A stretch of 64,000 bases of DNA, from assembly GCA_018136815.1 (NCBI GenBank), contig CM030931.1, positions 1,343,398-1,407,397 on the forward strand. Reading direction: 5' to 3'. This DNA comes from Isochrysis galbana. Lineage: Eukaryota; Haptophyta; Isochrysidales; Isochrysidaceae. Positions 31,263 to 40,458 of this stretch are shown one piece after another. The stretch's first letter is position 1, and each line of letters starts with the position of its first letter. Position numbers and translations under genes: made by a program. A model generated the notes under the pieces. The model had not been told where the DNA came from and ran no database searches. It saw only the letters and a list, made by a program, of their open reading frames with translations.

Positions 31263-31345
31263 CTCCTTCCGCTCCCAAGAAATTCTTTTCACCGTCACTC
31301 AGCCCACTCACACGCTTCCATTGCAAGCACGGCAGACGCGGTCGC

Positions 31346-31778
31346 TCACGGTGCGAGAAAATCTCGGCGCGCTCGTCGACGACGGGTCGACGACTTGAGG
31401 CGCAGAGACTTTTCAAAAGTCGCCTCATCAATCACTTCCACGTCCGACTCGACGGCGGGTCTGTTTTCACTCCTCTTCCGCTTTCGTTCCTCTTGTTTGA
31501 GCGGCTCGACAACCTCGTTTGGCGCCTCTTCGCAATCGGTGTCCTTTCCTTGGTCTTCCGCTCGCGCGGTGGTGCCGTACACGGTGAACTGACTGGGTGC
31601 AACCCCGTGGAACCAGTCTGCCGCCCAGCCCTTCGGCGAGTCCACCCACCTCCGCGGAGGAAACAGCCATCCGTCGAGTACTCCCATCCAGTACATGTCG
31701 TTCGCCACGTGTACCGTGCACGTATCGCGTAGGGCCGCCGCTATTTGCAGCGCCGGCCGGTCAACGAGTTGGACCCCA
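31346..31778 (-). other. unrecognised ORF, possibly partial exon
   Basis: Open on the minus strand from a stop near 31786 to 31346. It reads LQIAAALRDTCTVHVANDMY, WMGVLDGWLFPPRRWVDSPK, GWAADWFHG and a charged tail EERKRKRSENRP...STRRRRARRDF. The first Met is 31708. The Trp-rich core looks coding, but no family is recognised and a gag-like module follows directly, so it may be transposon cargo. Confidence 0.35.
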
Positions 31779-31919
31779 TCACCTTAGAACCGCGCGCGCG
31801 CGCGGAGCAGCTCGGCGCGGAGCGTGCGCGTCATCCTCCGCACTGGGGCGCGCGGCGCCGGCCGAATCTGACGGGCGGCGCGGGTGGGCGCCACCGGCGC
31901 GCGGGTCGAGGGTAATTTT

Positions 31920-32131
31920 TTTCTGGAGCGCGACATGAGGCGAATGTGGAGCAAATTTTCTCGCTCGCTGGTGCCATCTCGGACCCGAACATGATGCCCG
32001 AGACATTGGCCATGTTCACGCGCATCCATTTCAACAAGAACACTTCCATGCCATCCGTGGCAGCTTTTCGCGAGAGATATTTTGCCAAGTTTCGTAAGGC
32101 TGGGAGGGCGCTTAGGGAGGAGGAGGCCTGA
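31920..32131 (+). pseudogene. hAT transposase C-terminal fragment
   Basis: Frame reads EANVEQIFSLAGAISDPNMM, PETLAMFTRIHFNKN and then ends in REEEA. The hAT dimerisation motif (S/N-ERxFS-AG ... L ... E ... L ... N) is recognisable in NVEQIFSLAG and PETLAMFTRIHFN. Only this 70-codon tail is present; the RNase H-like core is absent. Terminal repeats were not found. Confidence 0.65.
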
Positions 32132-32380
32132 CCGCGGCGCTGTGTCTTGCTGTCTGCTGTGGTTGTGGCTCGACTTGTACGTACGTGCGTACATGCGTGT
32201 GCGCGCGTGTGTGGTAGCTGCATGCAGTCAACTTAATGGCGATATGTTAGCCACGTCTTAGTATTGTTATTCAAGCCTTGAATAGTCAGTCCAAGCACGA
32301 GTCAAGGCTTGAATAGAGCATTTTTGCCGAAGTCGTAGTCATTAGTCAACTAAAGGTTGTAATCAAGGTGAGGGTTGATT

Positions 32381-32492
32381 CCTCTGCTGACGGGCTTTCA
32401 GCGTCTCCGAAGTCGTTCCTACCGCCGCGCCTGCCGCCGGCTTTGCTCCTTCCTCATTGCCCTCAGACCCAATGGGCCATGCCAATTCGTCA
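32381..32492 (+). repeat. gag-derived module, copy 4
   Basis: From CCTCTGCTGACGGGC (right arm of the hairpin degenerate) to CCAATTCGTCA, then unrelated sequence. Confidence 0.8.
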
Positions 32493-32836
32493 CCCACCGC
32501 ACCCCCCCAACAAGCAACAAGGCCCTAGCCTATCTCTATCTCCTACTCCTATCTCTTATCTATATCTATGGCCTATGGGTCTGGGTCAGGTTGATGAGTG
32601 GGCTGAGGTTGATTGTGCAGGCCCGCCCGGGGGGGTGTCTGCAAAGGAGTGAATGGGGCACGAGGCCCCCATTGACCCCCACTTATAAAAGTAGGTTGAA
32701 AATCACTCCCCACGAAACTATGGACGATAGTATACTATTGAACTCTTTCGTTCAACACGAAAGAAGGCGCATGGAATCGCCGTCTACTCTTATCTAGACG
32801 GGAGAATCCGGGGCGCGTGTGTAGCTGACGACGGGC

Positions 32837-33379
32837 GTGTGGGGGACGCCGTTTTCCGGCAGGATCTCTATGGTGGCCTCGCCAGACGAACAACGAGGCA
32901 GTCCTCTCAGTGTGCTGGACACGCAATTCCAATTCTCTGCGTTCATCTTCCGCACCAGCCTCAGTCCCCCATCTCGCCATTCGGCATCAGCTCTTGCAAT
33001 CTCGAAGCGCGCTGGCAGTCATGCTGCAGCCTGTCCTCCAAGGCGCACCTGCTCGTTGGGTCAGAGCTTGGTGGGCAAGCGCATCGCTGTTCCATACAAT
33101 TTTGTAATATCGGACGACTATTCTGGGTGCTATGCCGACGCCATTGTGCTGGCGGTGAGCCCGCGTGGCTGTCTTGTAGAACTTGCAGGGGAGCGCCAGT
33201 GGCGCTCAGAGGCCTTCGTTCGCCAGTGGATGATAGAGGAAGATCAGCTCGTTTGCGCGTTCGATGGACTAGCTACCAGCACAACAAATTCGTCCACTGC
33301 TTCTCCAGAATGTGCACGTTCCACGTGCTTGACGTATGTGGTCTCCATGAACGATTGCGTTCACGATTCTCAAACTTGA
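32837..33379 (+). CDS. uncharacterised protein, possible Tudor/SH3-like domain
   Basis: The credible part starts at about 33061: SLVGKRIAVPYNFVISDDYS, GCYADAIVLAVSPRGCLVEL and GERQWRSEAFVRQWMIEE, beta-rich like a Tudor or SH3 barrel. The first 75 codons are low quality, and TCGTTGGGTCAG just before the domain is a possible splice acceptor, so this may be a terminal exon. The opposite strand at 32791-33020 also has a coding-like frame (MNAENWNCVSSTLRGLPRCS) ending at 32791; both cannot be complete genes as drawn. Function unknown. Confidence 0.4.
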   Translation: MWGTPFSGRISMVASPDEQRGSPLSVLDTQFQFSAFIFRTSLSPPSRHSASALAISKRAGSHAAACPPRRTCSLGQSLVGKRIAVPYNFVISDDYSGCYADAIVLAVSPRGCLVELAGERQWRSEAFVRQWMIEEDQLVCAFDGLATSTTNSSTASPECARSTCLTYVVSMNDCVHDSQT

Positions 33380-33719
33380 CGATTATGCCCACCAAACTTC
33401 TCCTGTTCTTCCTACTTGTTTGAACCAACTCCACTCCAGATCTAGTATATTTTAACCGCATACTGATACTGTGAAGATTTTCTCCTCCCTTTGTGCTTGC
33501 ATCGATGGCGGTGATGGAGGATACTCTGGTGCCGTTGTGCATTTGCATGTGATTTGCTCCGGTCTATGCATGCTTATTTGTTATTCGTTTCATGTTCATG
33601 TGATTTATTTGAAAAGTGTTGATGCTCATCACGCCCAGGTCTAAAGATCCTTACAATATTCTTACCGCACACGCGGACATGGATCCACTACTTTCACACA
33701 GCAAACTTTCTTCACCAAC

Positions 33720-33918
33720 ACTCCCCCGGCCCTTGTCCTTGTCCCCCCCCCCCGCCATCAGGCGACTCCAGTCACCAATCAATAAGCAATAAGAAAAGTA
33801 TGCAACCAACTGAGAGGATGCAACTTGAGGTTCCTAGAGAAGGGGGGGGTCCTGAATTTTTTTATATCCTATTCACGGGGCATTTGTAAAAAAAACAACC
33901 AAACCTGAGGTTGCAGCC
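33720..33918 (+). repeat. shared downstream module, partial copy
   Basis: GGGGCATTTGTAAAAAAAAC and AACCTGAGGTTGCAGCCTCT match the reverse complement of 25390-25435. Confidence 0.7.
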
Positions 33919-34083
33919 TCTTGCAACTGGGAATAATAAAACATCTGAGCGTTAGTACCACTACTCCCAATAGCCCGGTACTATCACGACACCCCTCAGC
34001 GCACCTGCCCGCACGCCTTGAAGTGATGGCGCATCCCTACAAATCTCCCCCCTCGCAAACCCCCGGCTCCCATTATAATTTAG

Positions 34084-34142
34084 GGCGGTCAAACAGATTT
34101 TTTAAAACTAATTGTAAGGGTTGGGCTGCATTTTTTTGACCG
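34084..34142. repeat. short inverted-repeat element, copy 2
   Basis: GGCGGTCAAACAG ... TTTTTTTGACCG; followed by GATGCCCAGTAAAAACCTCC and GACGAAAATCTTCGCC, as at 52526-52690. Confidence 0.65.
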
Positions 34143-34235
34143 TGGCGCGATGCCCAGTAAAAACCTCCGGGGGGTGGGGGCTACCTGACGCGACGAAAAT
34201 CTTCGCCAAGAAATGGTGCGATCCGCCCCCCCATC

Positions 34236-35010
34236 TCCCCTGCCCACAAAAGAGTTTCTGGGAGCCACTCGGCCCGATCGATACTAACCTTATACTCTGC
34301 ACGGGGCGTGCATGCGGCGGTACGTGCATCGACGGGCGCCGCCGAGTGCCGCGCACGCGTGCACCGCCGATTGACCTCCAAAAAACTTTGGGAGCGAGGA
34401 GGTGATGCCAACACGACGAACGCTCGGTGGTGTGCACGCACGACGCACGACCTCTGCCCACAAAAGAGTTTCTGGCGAGCCACGGTCCGATACTAACCTT
34501 ATAATCTGCACGGGATGCGCACGGGCACCGCCGACACCGCCGGGCGCCGTGCACGCGTGCACCGCCGATTGGGCTCTGAAAAACTTTGGGAGCGAGGAGG
34601 TGATGCCAACACGACGAACGCTTGGTTGGTGGTGCGCACGCACGACCTCTGCCCAGAAAAGAGTTTTTGGGAGCCACCCGCCCCGATACTAACTTTAAAC
34701 TTCACCGGGCGCGCACGAGCACCGCCGGGTGCCGCGCACGCGTGCGCCACCGGGTGCCCTGCGCGTGCACCGCCGATTGACCTCCAAAAAACTTTTGGGC
34801 CGAAGAGGTGATGCCAACACGACGAACGCTCGGTGGTGTGCACGCACGACCTCTGGCCAGAAAAGAGTTTCCAGGAGCCACCCGGTCCGATACTAACCTT
34901 ATAATCTGCGCGGGGCGTGCACAAGCACCACCGCTTGCACCGCTGGTAGCCGCTCGCGTGTACCGCCGATGTGCCTCTGAAAAACTTTTGGGCCGAGGAG
35001 GGTTGACCAC
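34236..35010 (+). repeat. tandem array, four units of about 200 bp
   Basis: CA(C/G)AAAAGAGTTT recurs at 34245, 34459, 34654 and 34858 (spacings 214, 195, 204). Each unit also has CCGATACTAACCTTATA, a GCACGCGTGCACCGCCGATT block and GATGCCAACACGACGAACGC. The long overlapping frames on both strands are by-products. Confidence 0.85.
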
Positions 35011-35290
35011 GCCAAGATCGCCCTCCCGCTGTATCCCATCGGCTTGTACAGCGGGTACACGGGTGCACAGCACGGTGCTGCCAGCTGCTAGCACGGCAGC
35101 CGCGTGGTCCTTAAACTCCTTGACCAACTTGTTCTTGGAGTCGTAGGCCTCTGCCTTCTCCTTCACAAACGTGACCAGCAGTATTGGAATGGTTGGAGGT
35201 AGCTCTGGTTCAACTCGTGGAGGGGCCGGTTTGTTGGGCTTGTGCTTCTTGCTCGCACCGGCTGCGACTAATCCATAGGGGCTGGGGCCC
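34990..35290 (-). other. coding-like stretch, unrecognised
   Basis: Minus-strand frame reads GASKKHKPNKPAPPRVEPEL, PPTIPILLVTFVKEKAEAYD, SKNKLVKEFKDHAAAVLAAG and VPAVQADGIQREGDLGVVN, then runs into the tandem array. Possibly the surviving end of a transposon ORF that the array belongs to. Confidence 0.3.
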
Positions 35291-35377
35291 GCCCTCGGCG
35301 GGGGGGCACTGAGGCGAAGAGAGTCGCGCCGGCGAGTTCCATCGCAACTAACTACAAAGTTAGTCCTCCAAGTGGTG

Positions 35378-35397
35378 AACTAAGTATAAACTTAGTT
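35378..35397. repeat. isolated family A palindrome
   Basis: AACTAAGTATAAACTTAGTT without the rest of family A. Confidence 0.6.
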
Positions 35398-35609
35398 GCG
35401 ATGGGTCACAATATTGGATAAGTAGTCCATGCAAAGTATTTGATTTAAAAGAAGAATAGAGATTCTCTCTTTGAACACAAGATGAGTAAGGGAAAGTCGT
35501 CTCGGTGGTTGCGAACACCAGCAACCAGCAGCGTACTGCCATATGCCTGCAACGAAGAGGTAAAAGTGAATGATAAATTCGTTCATGTATCCAAATATAC
35601 TGCCTATCG

Positions 35610-36587
35610 TCACTTCCCAGCCCCGTAGATTCGTTGCGTGTCAGAATTGATTGTAGATAAGAAAGTAGTGGCTCCGCCGCCAGTTGGACGAAGCTGGCGA
35701 GAGAGCTGCCCGAAGAGGCTGTGCTTCAGATGACGCGCCCCAAGCTCAGAGGTGCTGTGCAGCCCTGCCGCCCTTAAGGCCTGCGATTGATGGCGTGGGC
35801 CCAATCTCCCACCCAGAGCGGCGAGCACATCGTCAAATACTATTGCAACTGGGAAGCCCAAGCGAAGAAGCGCTTGCGCGCCATGCCGACTCAAGCCAAG
35901 CGCGTGGGCGCAGAAGGAGTTGCCTACACTGTTGTAGATGTGGTTGCCATGTGAAGTACCGATTTGCTGTGTGCTGGGGACAGCAGTTGCACACTCCGGC
36001 TCTGTGATGTTACCGCCACCCCGCTTGCCCTCATTGAGGAAACAGTGACCCATCTTCACCACATTCCAGCGGCGCTCAGCAGCAAGGCGAGTGAGAAGCC
36101 CGTGCGCGTGGTACAGATACGGTGTCGCACAGATATCGTCTTCCAGCAATAGAATACGCGACCTATTGCTCGCAAGGAACTGCTGCAGGGCGCGTGCAAC
36201 CGACAGCGAATAGCAGATCTCACCGCAGCGTTTGGCCGCAACTTCAGCCTTCATCCTTGATCGCATGCAGTGGCGGTGCTCCTGGTCGCTACACGATGGG
36301 TGCCATGTGCCATTGCAAGGTTTTCTCATCCAGGGCACGATTTGACGACCAGACGAGTTGTTATCTCGACCGAGCACACTCTGTAGCTCGCTGATGAAAG
36401 GCCAACGACCGTACGTATGGCAGTCCACTGCATCAACAAACTCAAAGTCTCTTCCCAACTGTAGGTCGAATTGACCAAGCTCGCGTACAACATGCTGGCG
36501 ACGAAGCGTGCTCCTGCTCAATGAGATCACGAGCACGTGCTCGAATGCTGCGAGTAGCGCGCGCCCCACCTGCGCAGGCGGCGACAT
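35610..36587 (-). CDS. glycosyltransferase family 25-like protein
   Basis: 325 residues, single exon. N-terminal VLVISLSRSTLRRQHVVREL, then DFEFVDAVD, the metal-binding acidic cluster ILLLEDDI (EDD at 149-151), VVKMGHCFLNE, and GNSFCAHALGLSRHGAQALL with FDDVLAALGG near residue 250. This order matches GT25 enzymes, which include lipooligosaccharide galactosyltransferases and collagen galactosyltransferases; in algae they probably glycosylate secreted or surface glycans. Several Asn-X-Ser/Thr sites and paired cysteines suggest a lumenal enzyme, though no clear N-terminal TM anchor is seen, so an upstream exon may be missing. Donor and acceptor unknown. Confidence 0.8.
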   Translation of the reverse strand: MSPPAQVGRALLAAFEHVLVISLSRSTLRRQHVVRELGQFDLQLGRDFEFVDAVDCHTYGRWPFISELQSVLGRDNNSSGRQIVPWMRKPCNGTWHPSCSDQEHRHCMRSRMKAEVAAKRCGEICYSLSVARALQQFLASNRSRILLLEDDICATPYLYHAHGLLTRLAAERRWNVVKMGHCFLNEGKRGGGNITEPECATAVPSTQQIGTSHGNHIYNSVGNSFCAHALGLSRHGAQALLRLGFPVAIVFDDVLAALGGRLGPRHQSQALRAAGLHSTSELGARHLKHSLFGQLSRQLRPTGGGATTFLSTINSDTQRIYGAGK

Positions 36588-36689
36588 CCGGTGCCCGCTG
36601 CGCCACGCCCTGCGCCCGACGGACCGACTTCGCTAGTCTATTTTAGAGAGTCCGCGGCGGCAGCTCCGCGGGCGCCAAAGCTGCGCGAG

Positions 36690-37195
36690 GTAATGTAATT
36701 GAGGACGAATTCCGCTCTCCCTCACTCCACTCTCACTTCGCCCTCTCTTGCGGCGCGTGCGCACGGCGCGCGCCACGACCTGCTCTCAGGGGTCCTGAGG
36801 GGGCTCCCAGAGGGCCAGCCAGGCAGCTTAGGGGGCAGTGGAGACTGGGGCTCAGCCCCTGCCTCTCTGCCTCTCTTGCCTCTCCCACATCCCACGTCCC
36901 ACACGTGTCTCGCTGGCCGTGGGTGCCCAGCACAGTCCCCTGTCTGCCTGGTGAGCAGGAGGGGAGGGGGGGGGGGGGGGGAAGGTCAGTGCGAGTGCTG
37001 GCCCATGTGGTCCCGGGAGTGCGCCGCCTGACCCGCGCCCACTGGGGGTCCGGGTGTTGATTGCTCAGCGCTCAGCTCATGCCAGAAGGCAAAGTCTGAG
37101 TGTGAGGGTGACCGACAGGCTACCCGGAGGGGAATTGGAGCGTGAAGGGGAGGGCACCAGGCACTCCCCTATGTGAATTAAGTATAAACTTAGTT
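36690..37195 (+). repeat. dispersed repeat family B, copy 2
   Basis: Matches 14580-14800 in reverse and ends with the family A-like palindrome AATTAAGTATAAACTTAGTT at 37176-37195, linking the two repeat families. Contains a poly-G run at 36968-36982. Confidence 0.6.
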
Positions 37196-37304
37196 CCCAT
37201 AGTAGGTGTTAAGCCCTGAATCTTCGCACCCAAGACTCAAGCAAGGGGAGTAGCCGCACGCAAACGAAGCACGACTCCTCGTCCACGACTCAGACGACGA
37301 CAAA

Positions 37305-38306
37305 TCATCGCTGCATCGAACCACCTCGCACACCAGAGAGTTGAGCTATGATACTAAAGGCCATCGGCGACCCACATACCAAAAGGCAGGGCAGGATAAG
37401 AATCAACAGCCACGGTGAATTTGCGGCAAGTAGGACAATCCACACAACAAATGACGCCCAGTACGCGCCCGGTTCGTTGACCTTGCAATCGATTGCTGCA
37501 TTGCTCCAGAGGGCAACCGCCAATCCTATGCAGCAAACAAATGAGAAGGCCAGGAATCCTCCAAAGCAAAAGTTGGCCCCCCTGACCTTGAGCCGGAGCG
37601 GCCAGAAGAGACGCCTGCCGCACCTATCTTGGAACAAGCCCGAAAAGATGAGACCGTAAACTAAAATGAGAAGCGACCCGATCGCCGCGAGTTGCAGCAA
37701 GGGAAACGCGCACTCTCGAGATGCAAGGGGCGGGCTAAGTATCACGCCGAGCGCGCAAAAGCCCACGAAAGTGAGCAGCAGGGGCCACCAGCTGAGCATG
37801 CACCAGGTGATGGTCCTAGCAAGCGAGCGTCGCCGCGACACGAGCGCAATGAGGCGCGTGTAGGGGCCAACACCGGCAGCGGAGAGGCTCATGCGCATAG
37901 CCGACAGCTCTGCTCCATCAAACACGAACCGAATCCGCAGCGCGCCTGCAAGCCTCAGCACCCTTGTCGCGGCCACATCAGCGTCGCGCAGAGTGACGGA
38001 TGCAGCGGCTGCTGCCGCAAGTGCCGCGTCCGCAGCTGCAAGGTAGGGTTCGGCGCGGCGGCACGGGGGGCTCTCCCCAGCCAACGCATGAAAATAGAGG
38101 AGGGTCAGCTCCTCTACCGTGGTGTCGCCGTTCACCTCGATCGCATGCCCCCTTGCCTCCGGCAGCATCCGCTCGACAAGTACCGTGAAGCAGCCAGCAG
38201 CCGGCTCACGCGTGCCCACGCGCGTGCCGCCCTCTTCCGCGTCGACAACGTGCGAGCGCGGCGTCTCAGATGTAAGCAGGCGCTCCCGGCTCGACGTTGG
38301 CGGCAT
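37305..38306 (-). CDS. ubiquitin-like domain protein with four TM helices
   Basis: 333 residues. Residues 1-30 are hydrophilic with a dileucine-type ERLL. Residues 40-160 look like a ubiquitin-like fold with a long loop: FTVLVERMLPEARGHAIEVN, TVEELTLLYFHAL, then LRIRFVFDGAELSAMRMSLS and the hydrophobic GPYTRLIALV. Four TM segments follow: MLSWWPLLLTFVGFCALGVI, LLQLAAIGSLLILVYGLIF, GGFLAFSFVCCIGLAVALW and WASFVVWIVLLAANSPWLLI, with a last hydrophobic stretch near the end. The layout resembles membrane-anchored Ub-fold proteins, but no named family fits. Single exon; codon use like its neighbours. Confidence 0.65.
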   Translation of the reverse strand: MPPTSSRERLLTSETPRSHVVDAEEGGTRVGTREPAAGCFTVLVERMLPEARGHAIEVNGDTTVEELTLLYFHALAGESPPCRRAEPYLAAADAALAAAAAASVTLRDADVAATRVLRLAGALRIRFVFDGAELSAMRMSLSAAGVGPYTRLIALVSRRRSLARTITWCMLSWWPLLLTFVGFCALGVILSPPLASRECAFPLLQLAAIGSLLILVYGLIFSGLFQDRCGRRLFWPLRLKVRGANFCFGGFLAFSFVCCIGLAVALWSNAAIDCKVNEPGAYWASFVVWIVLLAANSPWLLILILPCLLVCGSPMAFSIIAQLSGVRGGSMQR

Positions 38307-38479
38307 CGGTCCAGCCGTACTCCGCCGGGATCTCTCAATCTCCCACTCTGTCGAACTGGCGCCGCTTGATCAGCGGCGCAGCAGGAGGGTGGGCGAGGGC
38401 GGCGATGCAGCGTCTTCCGAGAAGAGAGAGAGTGGTACGAGAAAGAGAGACGATAGAGAGACAAACAGTCTACTCTAGA

Positions 38480-39120
38480 CTGTCCGAAAGACGAAAGAGT
38501 TTTGTACTCTACTCTAGTATTTCTTAAGGCGAAGCACCCTCGGAGGTGCTGCGCGACGGCGCGACGCCGCTGCGCCAGCTCTCATGCCATGCCTCCCAGA
38601 CCGCCTCGCTGGCTGGGAGCTGGGAGAGCGTTTCCATACCATGCCTAGGTGACATCCAAGCCCCAGCCCCTACCTCGACGCGCGACGCGAGGTAGATCTC
38701 ACTTTGTATCACCCGAGCAACGCTGCGCGCGCGCGATGTGAAAGGTGCGCTCCACCTAGCCACCTAGCCTGGACATGGCGTCATCTCCTTTGCTGCCTGC
38801 GCGGTTGGGTCAGCTACTCGCGCTCGGCCTGCAGCCCGCCGACTGAAAGCAGAAACAGGCCAGACTCCTCTTCCTCTTGTTGCACATTCTTATCCTTATC
38901 CTCGCACCCGCTGCTCCATGTCCATGTGACCCAACGCTGTGCGTGAGCCTTCAAAACATCGCTTCAGCTGTTGTACAAGCACATAGTGAACCCAACGCCG
39001 CCCTCAGCGCTCTGCAACGGCCCCTCTCGCCACGTTCCATTCACGGTGCCAAGTGCGGGGGGGAGGCGAGCCACTCACGAGAAATTTTATTTTCATATTA
39101 TTTGCGTGAAAGACCAGAAC
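38480..39120. other. no gene seen
   Basis: Several short frames without coding character. GGCGAAGCACCCTCGGAGGT at 38527 is a GC-rich hairpin region. Confidence 0.4.
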
Positions 39121-39603
39121 AACTAAGTTTATACTTAGTTTGCCCATGGGCCCATGGGGGGGCACGAGGCCCCCCCCCTCTCCACTCCTCCCCTGCCATG
39201 GGGGAGGAACCACTCACCCTCCTCGCATGCCTGATGGCTTGCCAGAAGCAGACTGCTCTGTTGGCCCACTCTCTCCCTGGCAGGCTCGCCTGCCTCGCGC
39301 GCCTTGGCCCGTCGTGGCCAGCCCATCGCTCCAACCCCCCCTCCTCCCCTGGTCGACTGGCAGACAGGTGCAGAATGGGGCCCCCTGAGGCTCAGGAGCG
39401 CCAGCGAGGGAGAGGCAGGGGAGGCTAGGGCCCAGCCCTAGCCTCCTCTGCCCTCTGCCCCCCGAGCTGGCCTCTAGCTAGGAGCCTCCAGGGGTCGCCA
39501 ACAGGCAGCTGCAGGCTTGTCGCAGGCGCGCCATCGCGCGTGCCGCAGGAGAGGGGGGAGTAAGCGCGGAGAAGGGGTTGGGCGGAGCGAGAGTTCCGCC
39601 CAC
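39121..39603 (+). repeat. dispersed repeat family A, copy 5
   Basis: Most complete copy besides 1804-2315: palindrome AACTAAGTTTATACTTAGTT at 39121-39140, conserved middle, end hairpin GGGCGGAGCGAGAGTTCCGC at 39580-39600. The next 60 bp repeat GATCACGCGTGGCGCACAGA. Confidence 0.75.
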
Positions 39604-39845
39604 AGATCATGCGATGCGCATTGATCACGCGTGGCGCACAGAGCACAGATCACGCGTGGCGCACAGATCCTCTCCCGTCAATTCCAAATGCTCGCCATCG
39701 GCTTCCCCCGAACTCCCGATGAGCCCGTTCCGGGCTTCCCGGATGAATCGAGCGCCGCGCTAGACGCCGGTGCGCCTTCGCGACTCGTTCCCAAAGAGGA
39801 AGCGAGCTTCGCTCCGACAGTCTCTTGTTTGTTGTGACGTTGTGA

Positions 39846-40085
39846 CTAGGGGACTCGGGCCAAGTGTTTCCGCCAAGTATCCATGTCGACCGGTAGTCTG
39901 TCGCTCCATTTCTTAGGTCCGTTTTGCGTGTTCATCGAGGTCCACAATGTATGTCCTGATGTCCTGTGATTGTTCTCGTACGCGTCTACAACGATGGCCT
40001 TCTCCTCGATGGGGGGGAGGGTGATCATCACTTGTGCACCTGGTCCTTGGCGGATCCTCTCGGACATTGCGCGCCGTCGCGCCAC
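39846..40085 (-). other. short coding-like ORF, unrecognised
   Basis: Reads ARRRAMSERIRQGPGAQVMI, TLPPIEEKAIVVDAYENNHR, TLWTSMNTQNGPKKWSDRLP and VDMDTWRKHLARVP. The end faintly resembles the end of the broken gene at 45.7 kb (ERQSIVNILRKLGVDDLDEW). May be a fragment of a related element protein. Confidence 0.3.
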
Positions 40086-40458
40086 CTGGGACTTGGGCGT
40101 AGCACTTGAGTCTCTTATTCAAACTTTATCCATAACTCCTCGGCATTTGCTCAAATATCGCATACCCCCGCCCACACACCACCACCACCATCCACCACCA
40201 CTACGAGCATAGCATAAATTTGCATGTTGCTGTAGCCAATACGCAACTAGAGATAAGCACATGAGAAATCTCCATAACGTTTACGAAGGCGGAAAGAAGT
40301 CACGATATTGAGGAAAAGCCATACATTGCGGTATATTCTTGTGCGCTCACTGCGGCGTGGAATCCTGACCCTAGTTCGAGTTGAAAAACAATAGAGAAGC
40401 ATACCGGGTTTTGCAAGTGGAATCTCGAGAAAGTTTATGAAAGCGTGCGTGCCTAGCA

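Noticed and set aside
34236..35010. CRISPR-like or rDNA-spacer array
   Set aside because: Whole 200-bp units repeat, without short repeats and unique spacers, and no rRNA is near.
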